Translations under genes and position numbers: made by a program
The notes under the pieces: model-generated
Told to the model about the DNA's origin: nothing
The model's input: the letters and a program-made list of their open reading frames with translations, nothing else
The model's database searches: none
Part shown: positions 1 to 10,981 of the stretch, piece after piece
Layout: every line of letters starts with the position of its first letter
Numbering within the stretch: the stretch's first letter is position 1
DNA from: Ignavibacteria bacterium
GTDB lineage: Bacteria > Bacteroidota > Ignavibacteria > Tepidaquicellales > Tepidaquicellaceae
Assembly (NCBI GenBank): GCA_016719565.1
Contig: JADJYU010000018.1
Coordinates: 1 to 64,000 of the forward strand
Direction: 5' to 3'
Length of the DNA stretch: 64,000 nt

Positions 1-60
1 AAAATTTATAAGTTTGTTTTGGTTTATAGAAAATAAAGGTCCAGCAAATTATTCGCTGAC

Positions 61-3000
61 CTATTTGTCTAAAAATTTAATTGGACAAATGCCCTTATTT
101 AGAAGAACCATTCGCTTAGTTTGTACAAAATTGTTGCTTAGTCAATGATAAACTCCATGCAGAGATTTACACCATTAAATTCAATTGTCTATCTGCCAAC
201 AGTTTTAATTCTTATTTACTAATTTCTTATTTCGCGACCAAGCATGTCTTCCAGATAACTAAGCGTTCGCTTTGCCATCTGCGGTAAATCAAAATTAATT
301 TTGGTGGAGGGATTAAAAGGATTAGGATAATTTGTGACAAACTATATTCGAAGGGTAATAAGTTGCTCCCCTTGAGAGTTATCTCTTATTAGACTTGTAC
401 TTCTATAGCATAATTGGGATATCCTCTAATCTTCTCTTTGCTTTTTCATCACTGTTCAGACTTCTAGACAATAATAAATTACTTTTAGCCCTTTCTTCTT
501 TCAATTTATCAAACTCTTTTAATTGTCGAAAAGATTCATTTAATTGAGGATTATTTACTGATTCTTTAATTTGCTTATCAAATACTTCCAGTTTTTTCTT
601 TTGCTCATTATCAAATACTTTTTTAACTTTGCTCATTAATGGATCATCATTAATTATTTTCTCAATTCTTTCTATTAACTTATACTCATTGACTTCAATA
701 TTTTGATTTCCTCCACCGCTTCCACTATTAATAAGATCTTGGATTTCTTCATAATTCCAAGATGCAAGAAGACATATGTTTGGATCTGGATGATATAGTG
801 CTAATAATTCATAGGTATTTGATGTATAAGTATATTCTTCAATATTTGCATAACACTGTGCAAATAATTACCATAGCCATATCAACATCCCCGCAATCTT
901 CTAATTCAATTTTATTTTCAAGATAATCTATTAAATCAGTGTATAAATCAATTGTATAGCTTTCATCTGCGCTTGTATCAAGCGATACGCAACAATCATA
1001 TAATATGAATCCGAGACACTAAAGTTATTATTTCCCCAATCTGTTAAAATTTTTCCCGCCGATGACAGTTGTACATTATCACCTTCATCTGAATCCAAAC
1101 TATTTTTTCCTCCTGTCCAAATCATATTTCCTTCAAATATATACGGATAACTGATTTGGATTGTATAAAACCTACTTAGATGTAATGCAAACATCTTTGG
1201 AATTCACAATATTGTTGTATAAATCCGGATGACTCTTAACAAGATGAATTCCTAAAGGCACGTTACTCGAAGTAAAACTATTATTTTTAATTTTTTCCGC
1301 TTATTTGAATCCCAATAAAATTTACAGAAGCAGTATTGTTAAATACATTCCTTAGTTACACTGTAAGGCAAGACATTAGACAAGTAATCTTGCAAGAATT
1401 ATCGAGGCGCATCCATTTGTAAAAGTATTATTAATTATATTCAAACTATATGGACTCTGTTCGGATCGGTTCTCCAGCTGCACCACCAGTACTATTGTTT
1501 TTAAATAAAGTCCAATATACTTAAGGGGAATCGGAGGAACAGATGCAGTGTTAAATTCCGGCATATTAAAAACATTGTCTTGTATTAATAATCGATAATT
1601 GTTTTCTCCATAAATGCCATTATATTCACCTCCCGAAGGAACATTAAATGTATTTCCTTTTATTACTCTGTTAAAAAGTGGAAAAAATTAACTCCATTTG
1701 TTATAGTAATTGCAGTCTTAGCATCACTAAACATACAATTAATAATAGAATCATTTCCGGAATTTGAAAGAATAATACCATCCCATTTATTTGAAGTGTC
1801 ACTGGAGCAAAATATCGCGCCGTTTGCAATTAAAGTGGCTGAGCTATCAAATATTATTTTAGAATTCTCACCAAAGATTATTTTAGAATTTGGATTTAAT
1901 TTCAAAGAAGTAGTCTTACCAGAAAAATGTAAAGTGTAATCATCTGGAATTTTCAATATTGCACTATCCGGCAGAATAATCTTGGTACTATCTTTTACAA
2001 AAAATTCAGAAAATTCATCATGAGCAAATAACGTATCATTTTCAAAAGTTATTGTTTTTGAACCTGAATAATCTGCAACAGTTGCAAATTTAATTCGATT
2101 ATTTTTTGTTAAAATAGTGAACATCCAACCAGAAACATTGTTGGCAGAAGATGCAGGAAATGTTCCTAAATATATGTTACCTAAATAATGATGATATATA
2201 TCATAAATATAAGTTCTTAAAGTAACACTATTAGATGTGCATGAAACTATCTCACAAAAATTAGTCGGTGTGTAGAACTTATCATGGGGTTGGTTTTCAC
2301 TAAAATCATTCGCCCAACCGGTTATAGTCCTAGCTGAATTTTCATAAACAATTTTTGGCCAAACATCCACTAAAGAGTGGTGAATAGGAACCGAAAAACT
2401 TATAGTTTTTTGGATTTCTTTTCTAAAAGTCTGTAATATCCATCTTGTACTATGCCTAATGCGCCAATTACTCTTACCAAACCCATATCAACTGTAGCAC
2501 CTATTTGAGTACCGCCAGATATTGCACTCGTAGTACCATAAGAATTTAGAACATAGGGGCTCGTAAATACTGAATGGCTCTATCCCCGTTAAGTTTTCCA
2601 TATCCAGTAAACTCATCCCAACCTGGAGCACCTATGTTGTCACAAGAAGCTTTTACCAATCCTTCCATATCTGACTTTTCTAAGTTTCTATAATTAAGCA
2701 ATACGGATATTAATCCAGTTACCATTGCACCAGCTTGCGATGTTCCGTTACCAAATTTTGTTCCACCACCAATTGATGTTGAAATTATCCTATCTATAGA
2801 TTGAACATTTCCTGAGATCCCACCCGGTGCTACAAGATCTATAGCATTTCCATAATTTGAATATGATTCTCTTTCTCCATTATTACTAACTGCCCCAACA
2901 GTTAGTACCTGATTAAATGATCCGGGATATTTAGGCACATTCGTATTACTATTTCCAGTAATAGAAACGACAATTCTCCGTTTGATATCTGTAGCATATT

Positions 3001-3899
3001 TGATTGCGAATCTCACTAAATGATACCAAGTTGGAGACTCGAAACTTAAGTTCATTATACCATCATTTCGAGCCGATGCTTCTATTTGGTTAGTAAAAGT
3101 AACATCGGACATCGACACTCCGTTTTTGTAAACCCTGTAAGAATTTATAGGAGAGATCCAATTAATTCCTTTGATGTTATAGGCGTTATTAGTAATAGCT
3201 CCAATAATTCCTGCCATTTGTGTTCCATGATTAGTAGTAATATTTTCTGCTGGGTTTCCATTCACATCCCAAAATATGAATCCCCAGAAACTCTACTTGC
3301 TAAATCTGGATGATCTAGTGTACACCAGCGTCAATCAAACCGATTGTTATTGGACCTCCAGTGGCAATTCTCCACACAGATTCAATTTTAATATCTTCCC
3401 CTTTAGTTCCACTTCCTTGACCTGTATTTCTTAAGTACCATTGTTTATCAAATTCTGGATCGCTTCCTGTAGTAACTGATACAATATTTCTCTCAGCGAA
3501 AATCACTTCATCATATAATTGATATAATCTATCAATTAAGACTTCTATACTATCGGAGGAGCTCAGTAGGATTGTGTAAACTCGAGAAAATAAAGATATA
3601 TTAAATTCTCTACCAAATGAATCAGTTAATATAGTGTCTACTTTTGTATATGATGGGAAAGTTCTTGAAATATTAACAATTCCTGATGTATCAATAAATT
3701 ATATAAATTTGAAGAACTAATTCCAGAGCTTGATAATAAAAACCATTATCAGTGCTATCAGGAAAATCAATAAACTCTGGAGAAATATACACTATGATCT
3801 CTCTTCAGGATCTGAAAATGCAAACGAAAAATCATAAAAAAGAAGTGAAAAGAAAAGATACGAATAAATGAGAATAATTCGTTTAGTTATTGTTTTCAT
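61..3899 (-). pseudogene. Broken secreted subtilisin-like (S8) protease gene with T9SS sorting domain
   Basis: One long gene can be followed on the minus strand through many frames. It starts at 3899 with a signal peptide (MKTITKRIILIYSYLFFSLL...), then runs out of frame near 3790. The catalytic Asp lies in TIGLIDAGV (about 3320-3345), the His in NHGTQMAG (about 3228) and the Ser in GNGTSQAGAM (about 2739), so the S8 triad is present but split over frames. Two separate frameshifts fall within about 100 bases at 3250-3345, where DHPDLASRVSGDSYF sits in a frame of its own. A beta-helix-like region rich in N and I follows (about 2370-1380), then a charged helical stretch (about 840-410). Near 303-333 is TNYPNPFNPSTKINF, and near 91-120 QTKRMVLLNK, the remains of a T9SS type-A domain. 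With at least eight shifts it cannot make the full protein. It is either true decay or poor consensus sequence. Confidence 0.85.
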
Positions 3900-3925
3900 A
3901 TGAAACAAATTAAGGTTATAAAATA

Positions 3926-4833
3926 TTACAATCTTCTCTTTAAAGATCCATCTTTACTCATTATCCATATAAATCTCGGAGATTCTAAAGAAAATGTAAT
4001 CCAATTTCCATCAGGGGACCAATCCGGATTAATACTGTTGCCATCGGATAATCTTGTAAGTTCTGAACCGTCAGTTTTGATTCTGAATATTTGACCATAT
4101 TTTAATGATTTTTCAAATACGATATTTAGACCATCCATGGAAACAGAAGGATTTACATCATCTATTCCATCGTTTGTTAATTGAGCTATTAAATTTCCTG
4201 AAGTATCAATTATTGCAATTTCGCGAGGACCTTCTAAATTCATTGCGACAGCCAATCTGATCCCGTCAGAAACCAATCAGGCATTCGAACCTCACCTAGT
4301 TCAGGGGTGTAAATAATTCTCTTTTTTTCTGATCCATCGGTTCGCATTTTCCAAACAAAACGAGATCCGGATGGACTATCAATATTTGAATCATATGCAA
4401 TCCAATCACCATCCTTGCTCCATGAAGGGAAGAAATTGCTAGCGCCGGAAGTAAGTTGTACCTCAGACGAATCATTGTCTACTCTCCTTTTATATATGTT
4501 TCCATTTTTTGAATAAACAATCCACCTTCCGTCAGGTGACCAATCCGGAGTAGATGCAAATTCAGGTACAGCAATTTTTCTTGGATCTTCATTCGCAGCG
4601 ACATCAATATCGTAGACTCCATATTCTTTATCTGATATACCTCCAATATAAGCTATCCTGTTTCCGTCCGGAGACCAAGAAGGGTATTTCCCATTTTCTG
4701 TTTTTCCAGTATTGCTTGAAGATTCAGTTGATTTATCATTACATGAATTTAACAGCAAAGTGGTTATAAATAATGCGAACTTTAAGTAGTTTATGTAATA
4801 ATTAATATTGAATAAATTTGAATTTATAACCAT
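3926..4833 (-). pseudogene. Frameshifted PD40/TolB-like propeller lipoprotein
   Basis: The 5' part (4833 to about 4262) begins with a hydrophobic leader ending in the lipobox LLLNSC, so it is probably a lipoprotein. It carries repeated WSPDG motifs (PSWSPDGNRIAY, PDWSPDGRWIVY, PSWSKDGDWIAY) typical of PD40/WD40-like beta-propeller blades of TolB-related proteins. At about 4262-4276 the frame changes just after MPDW, and the remaining blades (AVAMNLEGPREIAI, NPDWSPDGNWITF) continue in another frame to the stop at 3926. A single indel would restore one protein of about 300 residues. It lies 26 bases upstream of the broken protease gene on the same strand, so the two were probably co-transcribed. 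The substrate or partner cannot be told. Such propellers commonly bind protein or glycan at the cell surface. Confidence 0.8.
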
Positions 4834-5039
4834 TTTTAAATTAATTTTATTTTGTATTCCTAAACTAAATTGAACCTATGATCTTATAAAATAGAATTTG
4901 ATTTTAAAAATATAAATTGCAAGCGAGTAAATTCTATTCGATTTTAAACGCATTTAATCAAATTAAATGTAACCCAGCGATGATAAAAATATAGGTCGTT
5001 TACTCATTTTAAATGTAACCGTGTGTAATGCTTTAAGTA

Positions 5040-5540
5040 GAAATGGAATTTCTGAATTATTATATCTGTAAATTAAACAGAAAGGAAATTCCACAATGTC
5101 AGAAAAAAAACGCTACACATCAGAGCAAAAAATTATTATTCTCAGAGATCTTCTTGAAAAGAATATGCCCATCAGCCAGATTTCTGAAAAACACAATGTT
5201 CATGTAAATGATATCTACAATCATAAAAAGATCGAAGATCTCGAAGAGTTTCTACTTCCAGTTATGCTGCTTCAGTTTTTGAATCAAAACCCACAGCAAA
5301 TAAATCATCTCTGATCAATCTTGATGATGCCGGAAAGCAGATCGATGAGTATGTTGAATTTTATAATACAAAAAGATTAAACAGTTCATTATATTATTTA
5401 ACGCCGAAAAATTTTATGGACGGGACTTTCAAAGAAAACTTGAAGTAAGAGAAAATAAATTATGACAGGCAAGAGAAAACAGAATTCAAACCAGAGAAGC
5501 AGTATGATCTGCCAAAATCAAATTTAGAAAATTCCATTTT
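5040..5540 (+). mobile_element. Internally deleted IS3-type element
   Basis: The stretch is bounded by an imperfect inverted repeat: GAAATGGAATTTCT at 5040-5053, and TAGAAAATTCCATTTT at 5525-5540 whose reverse complement matches it with one extra T. Between the repeats are only the start of an orfA-like helix-turn-helix protein and the end of an orfB-like integrase, so most of the transposase has been deleted. True element ends are uncertain. A second candidate left end is the TGTAACC motif repeated at about 4967 and 5012. The element is certainly non-autonomous. Confidence 0.6.
5096..5448 (+). pseudogene. Fused remnants of IS3-family orfA and orfB transposase
   Basis: The first part (5096-5314, 72 codons) reads MSEKKRYTSEQKIIILRD..., with a helix-turn-helix segment (MPISQISEKHNVHVNDIYNHKK) as in IS3-family OrfA. 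The usual Trp of the IYNWKK motif is His here. The frame then stops at 5312-5314. In another frame, 5311-5448 encodes the end of an rve integrase: QIDEYVEFYNTKRLNSSLYY, followed by a few residues to the stop. The catalytic DDE core is absent. The order (OrfA start joined to OrfB end) shows an internal deletion of about 1 kb compared with a complete IS3 transposase. It has no transposase activity of its own. Confidence 0.75.
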
Positions 5541-5681
5541 CCGGCGAACCAATACAAAATTAAGCAATCGTTAAGGAAAGTATTAAAAAAGTTCACCTAA
5601 TACCTCATTTCTTTATCTTTACTTTTAGTGATAAATATCTTAATTTAAGACTAATTTTCACACTAATTATTATAAAAATTC

Positions 5682-7823
5682 ATGTCCCAAAGAATACTCG
5701 CTTTGTTTTTTTTTTCCGTTAATAAATTGAGATCCCGCAGCTCCGAAATACTTTTTCTGCTCGTATTAACCTTTATATTTTCTTCTTATTATTATCCAAT
5801 GAACGCTGAAGGATATTACCCGGGTGATATACAGGATGATGTAAATAATAAATTTACAAACGTCGGTAATATTGCAATGACAATTACCAACTACGGCACT
5901 ATCGGTAACGGATTTGCAAACTTCCCGAATCAGCCGTCCTGTCAGTATCCGATCAATTCCGGAATAGAAAATATTTTTGTCGGAGGCATCTGGGTGGGCG
6001 GATCGAAGTCAGGACAGATAAGAGTTACTACTGGCGCGATCGATGTATCAAGCGCAAACCGCGGAGAAGGATTTGAATTTTCAAATGCACCCGGACAGGG
6101 AATTCTCGAAAGATCTTCTCTGCAAAATTCTCCCAACTTCAGACCTGAAGCAGTTTCTCATCAGGATTTTGTCTGTGAATTTTTTGATACCAATACGGTA
6201 ATTAACGGAACTCCGATCGTCAATCACGTTCCTCTCGGCATAAAAGTTCTGCTTGAATCTTACTGCTATGATTTTAACTTTGCAAACAACTGGGTAATAC
6301 TGAATTATAAGATAGTCAACATCGGATACAACGGTGACACCTCCCCTATCGACAGTATTTATGTAGGTCTGTGGGCGGACGGCGTGATAAGAAATACCAA
6401 CATCACTCCTCCCGGCGGAACGTCATTTTACAATAAAGGCGCTGACGGATATGACAGTACTCTGAGAATGTGGTATGAATATGATTACAACGGGGATCCC
6501 GGATTTACAGACTCCTATGTCGCATTCAAACTTCTCGGACTTGACCCGAAACCTGCGCAGGAAAATATTAACAGCAGAACGAAGTATTCCATTTGGCAGT
6601 TTAGAAATGCAACAGGAATTCTTTATTTATCTCCGACTCTTGATCAGAGTTCACAGAACGGCGGCGGAAAGTTTGAAAAACTAAACGGCTATCTCAGCGT
6701 CTCTCCGCTTGATTCGTTAAGTAATCCATTTGTCCCTTCAAGAAATGACGAACTCAGACATACACCGAATAACAGATCCACACTGATCTCATACGGTCCT
6801 TTTTATCAGGATAACGGCGAGAAGCTTTCTTTAAGATATTTACAGGACACAATAAATATTGTATATGCAGTCGTCTGCGCAAAGAAGACCGGTACTGATC
6901 CGACGACATGGGATTCAAGTTATCAGAGACAGAATTTAAATATTTCAGCCGGCTGGGCGCAAAGCGCATATGACAACAACTACAAACTTCCTTCTCCGCC
7001 CGATATTCCGACTGTTAAAACTGTACTGGAGGACAAAAGCGTTACTCTTTACTGGGCGGCAAATGCTGAAAGATCCATTGACCCGATATCAAATATACAG
7101 GACTTTGAAGGATACAGAATTTACAGAACCAATCCCGGTGCGGATCTTGAACTTACTGCTGATCTTACGGAACAGCTCAAACTCGTTGGCGAATTTGACA
7201 GCGCATACAATAACATCAGCAATAATACCGGATTTAATTTTATAAAACTTGCTTCGCCGAAATATTTTGACGGAGATACAACTCCGTATTATTATAAATT
7301 TGATTTCCCTAATCAGCTGAACGGGTTTCAGTATGTGTACTCTGTCACAGCATTTGACAAAGGAGACATCACTCAGAATCTTGGTTCTCTCGAAAGCAGC
7401 ATACTCGGTAACTCAAAAAGAGTAATCGTAGGTACTCCCGCTAACAATGAAGCGTCTGCGGAAGTAGGTGTCTATCCTAATCCGTATTACGGAAGCGCAG
7501 TATGGGACGGCTCCGGGAACAGGAAAGAACTTTTGCGGAAAATTTATTTTTATAATCTGCCGTCGAACTGTGAGATCTCCGTCTGGACTATTGCCGGCGA
7601 TTTAGTGGATAAATTTACACACGATGCAGCGACTTATAACGGAAGCGAAATAGAATGGTTCACAACATACTCTGACGGTACGCAGAAATTCGCAGGAGGT
7701 GAACATGCATGGGATCTTATTACAACAAATGAACAGGCGATAGCATCAGGTTTATATTTATTTACTGTTAAGGATACAAACTCAGGTGAAGTAAAAAAAG
7801 GAAAGTTTGTAATTGTAAAATAA
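5682..7823 (+). CDS. Secreted T9SS-type protein with fibronectin III-like domain
   Basis: A protein of 713 residues with a hydrophobic leader (about residues 22-40). The start at 5682 is the first ATG in frame; an internal Met in YPMNAEG is an alternative. The body is beta-rich with no recognised enzyme motif. Around residues 430-530 lies a fibronectin III-like module (PPDIPTVKTVLEDKSVTLYW ... EGYRIYRT). The last 110 residues contain VGVYPNPYYG and end in ASGLYLFTVKDTNSG...KGKFVIVK, a divergent T9SS type-A sorting domain that would direct export across the outer membrane. It lies upstream of another T9SS cargo gene in the same direction, 90 bases apart. It is the first intact gene after the decayed region on its left. 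Function is unknown; surface or extracellular location is the firm part. Confidence 0.8.
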   Translation: MSQRILALFFFSVNKLRSRSSEILFLLVLTFIFSSYYYPMNAEGYYPGDIQDDVNNKFTNVGNIAMTITNYGTIGNGFANFPNQPSCQYPINSGIENIFVGGIWVGGSKSGQIRVTTGAIDVSSANRGEGFEFSNAPGQGILERSSLQNSPNFRPEAVSHQDFVCEFFDTNTVINGTPIVNHVPLGIKVLLESYCYDFNFANNWVILNYKIVNIGYNGDTSPIDSIYVGLWADGVIRNTNITPPGGTSFYNKGADGYDSTLRMWYEYDYNGDPGFTDSYVAFKLLGLDPKPAQENINSRTKYSIWQFRNATGILYLSPTLDQSSQNGGGKFEKLNGYLSVSPLDSLSNPFVPSRNDELRHTPNNRSTLISYGPFYQDNGEKLSLRYLQDTINIVYAVVCAKKTGTDPTTWDSSYQRQNLNISAGWAQSAYDNNYKLPSPPDIPTVKTVLEDKSVTLYWAANAERSIDPISNIQDFEGYRIYRTNPGADLELTADLTEQLKLVGEFDSAYNNISNNTGFNFIKLASPKYFDGDTTPYYYKFDFPNQLNGFQYVYSVTAFDKGDITQNLGSLESSILGNSKRVIVGTPANNEASAEVGVYPNPYYGSAVWDGSGNRKELLRKIYFYNLPSNCEISVWTIAGDLVDKFTHDAATYNGSEIEWFTTYSDGTQKFAGGEHAWDLITTNEQAIASGLYLFTVKDTNSGEVKKGKFVIVK

Positions 7824-7913
7824 AAGATCTTTAATCACAACATTGTTTACAGGTAACATTTAAAATTCTAAAAAACTACTAATAAACTAAAATTAATAAC
7901 TATAAAAAACATC

Positions 7914-10217
7914 ATGAAAAGAATTAAACACTTACCGGTTATATTTATAACCGCATTCATTATATACTCGCTTGGATTTAATATAATGGGAGGCGATTTT
8001 ATAAATGTCACCCTGCAGCAGATACAGACAAAGTCTGCAGATTCACTTGCGCTCGGAAGAGATAAGTCGGAACTCGAAGGAGATTCGGTACAGTTCGTCG
8101 CAAGAGTAGTTGCTCCGCCGAGAGTCTCTCCTGCCAATAATGATTTCAGAACTATGATGAGAGGCACTTCAAGCTGGACTTGTTATGCTCAGGATACTGC
8201 GAATGGTACATTCGGAGGAATCGTAATAAGACAGGGCAGCAGAGGACCGCAGACTGCGCTTGATCTTATAGATTCAGGTACAATAATCAGAGTCAAAGGA
8301 GTGGTTCAGGAATTCGGCTCTACTTCAAGTTCAAATTTTGCAAATACTTTAACACAGCTGGCATTAGATACAGCTACAGGTTATACAATTGACATTTTAC
8401 AATCAGGAGCTTCCACAAAAAGACCTGCTCCGATCCCGGTTACAATTTCCAACTTCGCAAACGGAGATTATCCGAACGGCGGATCGATCAATTATGTGGA
8501 CGGAGAAAAGTACGAAGGTATGTATATTGAAATAAGAAACGTAACTGTTGCAGGCGGTATCGGTAACAGACAGCCATGGAGTATAGTTGATGAAAACGGT
8601 AACAGAATGTATATAAGAGATTTCTCCAACTTCTTTTCCACATCCCCGTCCGGCGATACTTTAAGGACATGGGCTCATCCGACTATCGGAACATTTGTAG
8701 AATATGTAAGAGGAGTTATTATAAACGCTAACAATGAAGGAGCATTCGGAAGTCAGCTTCCATATGTTATCATTCCGATCTATCCGAATGATCTTAGTCT
8801 TGGTAACGCTCCCCCGCAGCTTTCCAGTCCGACAAGAAGTCCGGGAGTGCCTACTCCTCCTGACAGTGTGACAGTAAGCGTTACTGCTACGGATCCTTCT
8901 TTAAGCACTGCTACAATTACCGACATGAAAGTTTTTTACAGATTCAATAACGGAGCATTCCAGAGTAAGAATATGCCGCTGATCACAGGAAATATTTATT
9001 CAACAAAAATGCCTCCGGCTAATATCGGTACATTGGTAGAATATTTCTTCAGAGCGCAGGATAATTCAGGCGGTGTAAAATTACTGCCGACAGATACTAA
9101 CAGATCGACTCTATTTTATGAAGTAAGAGCAAACGACTCAATGGGAATTCGTGATGTACAGTTCTGCCCCAACAACGGCGGAAGATCTGCATTCGAAGGA
9201 TTTGATGTAAGAGGAGTGGAAGGAATTGTTACCGCGGATACATCGGACATTCCCGGAATTAATTTTTCAAGCGCAGGCGGAAATCAGACCGCTCCGAGAA
9301 GGGTTTATATTCAGGACGGCACAGGACCAAACAGCGGTATCTGGATATCAGGTAATCCGACAGACGTTTTGAGAAGAGGTGACAGAGTCAGAGTTGCAGG
9401 AACAGTAGAAGAGAATTTCAGCGTAACAAGAATAAACATTGCCTCAGGTTCAGGAATAAATCTTATATCACAGGGAAATCCTCTGCCTGCAGCTGTAAAT
9501 ATTACTTCCAGTCAGATAAATAACGCAACACAGGATGGTGATATGGATGTTGAGATCTGGGAAAGCGTGCTGCTCAGACTTAACGATCCGGTTACAATAA
9601 ACTGCGTGAACGCAGCAACTGGTGTCGCATGCACTACTGTAGATCCCCTTCCTGATACAACTTTCAGACGTAACTTCGGAGAGATACTCGTATCGGATGC
9701 ATCCAATGTAAACGCAAGAATAGAACTTCAGGACGGTAACACTACATTCACAAACAACTGGGACGGTCTGCAAAATCCGCCTCAGCCGGGATATACGCTT
9801 CTTACAAAGAATGACATAATTACTTATGTAGAAGGCGTATTGTTTTATTCATTCAGTAATTATAAACTGACTCCGAGAAAGAATCCGGATTTCGGAACAG
9901 TTACACCGGTCGGAATTGTAAGCAACGTTGAGAATGTGAACAGTTATTATCTGTCACAGAACTATCCGAACCCGTTCAATCCATCTACAAAAATCACATT
10001 TAACATTCCTGTTTCAGGAAATATTTCTCTGAAGATATACGACATGCTCGGTAGAGAAGTGAAGTCGCTTGTAAATGATTTCAGGAACGCAGGAACATAT
10101 AATGTAGATTTCAACGGAGCGGATCTTTCAAGCGGAGTTTATTTCTATAAGCTCGATGCGGTCGGAAGAGACGGAAATAATTTTGTAATGACGAAGAGAA
10201 TGGTGTTAATAAAATAA
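7914..10217 (+). CDS. Secreted T9SS protein with OB-fold-like domains
   Basis: A protein of 767 residues with a signal peptide (about 1-27). Two segments look like the OB-fold modules found in secreted nucleases and related surface proteins: about 30-140 (DSVQFVARVVAPP ... VIRVKGVVQEFG) and about 420-640 (FEGFDVRGVEGIVTA ... RRGDRVRVAGTVEE). Between them is an Ig-like stretch (about 300-400). No nuclease active site is visible, so enzyme function is not claimed. The final 85 residues are a textbook T9SS type-A domain: SQNYPNPFNPSTKITF, then IYDMLGREVKSLV, SSGVYFYKL and the end TKRMVLIK. A strong terminator follows at 10271. An OB-fold module also occurs in the PLD protein encoded at 25978, suggesting a shared theme of nucleic-acid or ligand binding at the surface. 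Confidence 0.8.
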   Translation: MKRIKHLPVIFITAFIIYSLGFNIMGGDFINVTLQQIQTKSADSLALGRDKSELEGDSVQFVARVVAPPRVSPANNDFRTMMRGTSSWTCYAQDTANGTFGGIVIRQGSRGPQTALDLIDSGTIIRVKGVVQEFGSTSSSNFANTLTQLALDTATGYTIDILQSGASTKRPAPIPVTISNFANGDYPNGGSINYVDGEKYEGMYIEIRNVTVAGGIGNRQPWSIVDENGNRMYIRDFSNFFSTSPSGDTLRTWAHPTIGTFVEYVRGVIINANNEGAFGSQLPYVIIPIYPNDLSLGNAPPQLSSPTRSPGVPTPPDSVTVSVTATDPSLSTATITDMKVFYRFNNGAFQSKNMPLITGNIYSTKMPPANIGTLVEYFFRAQDNSGGVKLLPTDTNRSTLFYEVRANDSMGIRDVQFCPNNGGRSAFEGFDVRGVEGIVTADTSDIPGINFSSAGGNQTAPRRVYIQDGTGPNSGIWISGNPTDVLRRGDRVRVAGTVEENFSVTRINIASGSGINLISQGNPLPAAVNITSSQINNATQDGDMDVEIWESVLLRLNDPVTINCVNAATGVACTTVDPLPDTTFRRNFGEILVSDASNVNARIELQDGNTTFTNNWDGLQNPPQPGYTLLTKNDIITYVEGVLFYSFSNYKLTPRKNPDFGTVTPVGIVSNVENVNSYYLSQNYPNPFNPSTKITFNIPVSGNISLKIYDMLGREVKSLVNDFRNAGTYNVDFNGADLSSGVYFYKLDAVGRDGNNFVMTKRMVLIK

Positions 10218-10270
10218 TTTCAAATTACAAAAGTCAGATTACAAATAATATCTGACAAAATTTTCAATAT

Positions 10271-10306
10271 AAAAAGCCGTCGTGTTTATTCATGACGGCT
10301 TTTTTT
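10271..10306 (+). terminator. Rho-independent terminator
   Basis: AAAAAGCCGTC at 10271-10281 pairs with GACGGCTTTTTT at 10295-10306 around a short loop, followed by a T run. It closes the 5682-10217 transcription unit. From here to 10552 I see no gene. Confidence 0.9.
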
Positions 10307-10552
10307 ATAGCTGTATTAATTCTCATCAGTACAAAACGCTGAAATAAAAAAATGTCAGTTCAATTTAAGTAAGCCTGCCTTATGTATATTTTTATTTAAC
10401 AAAAATTAAAATTCAGCTAACAGATCAGGAAATACATTCTCCCGCCCTTAATTTTAAAAATTCACATATACCGATCAGTCCCGCAACAATTGTTAATAGC
10501 CCGGGAGTACTCAATTAAAGTAAATCATCCGCCGCACGTAGACTATTAAATT

Positions 10553-10956
10553 AAAAGCGAAGAGACTTATCCATAAATCGATAACATTAAACTTTCAAAA
10601 ACAGACTCTTAACTTTAAAGCGAAGACAATATGCTTTCAAAAGCAAACTCATAACAATAAAACGAAGACCCGTAACATCCGCTCGGAAAGAAATAACATC
10701 TGCGCGAAGAGAAATAACATAACATCCGCGGGGAGACAAATGACATTCCCGCGGAAACACGTGACATCCCCGCGGAGACATATGACATCCGGCCGGAGGC
10801 ATATGACATCCGGCCGGAGGCACGTGACAAACTGCCGGAGACACGTGACATCTATGGGGAGACAATTAACATCAAAGCGGAGGCAATTAATATCAAAGCG
10901 AAGACACGTGACCGCCTGGCGAAGTATTTCGGCTTTGACGCGGAGAAAAATTAAAG
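10553..10956 (+). repeat. 21-bp tandem repeat array 1 (19 units)
   Basis: Nineteen consecutive units, all 21 bp except one of 26 bp caused by a doubled AACAT at about 10721. The central units follow CCGGAGACATATGACATC, with the middle hexamer varying between CATATG, CACGTG, CAATTA and AAATAA. Neighbouring units resemble each other most, which indicates spread by local duplication. The outer units (10553-10657) are degenerate. Because 21 is a multiple of three, several frames stay open and give low-complexity RRHVTS heptapeptides. I do not regard these as genes. The pattern is shared with the arrays at 10982 and 63623. Confidence 0.9.
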
Positions 10957-10981
10957 GTGGTTAATGACTTTTTACATTGAA

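Noticed and set aside
7868..8167. Minus-strand frame at the start of the OB-fold protein gene
   Set aside because: It is a shadow of the gene at 7914, which has a signal peptide and a complete T9SS end.
10587..10964. Open frames on both strands in the 21-bp arrays
   Set aside because: The period is a multiple of three, so several frames stay open at once and give the same kind of low-complexity heptapeptides. No start context or signal sequence is present and arrays 1-3 do not share one preferred frame.
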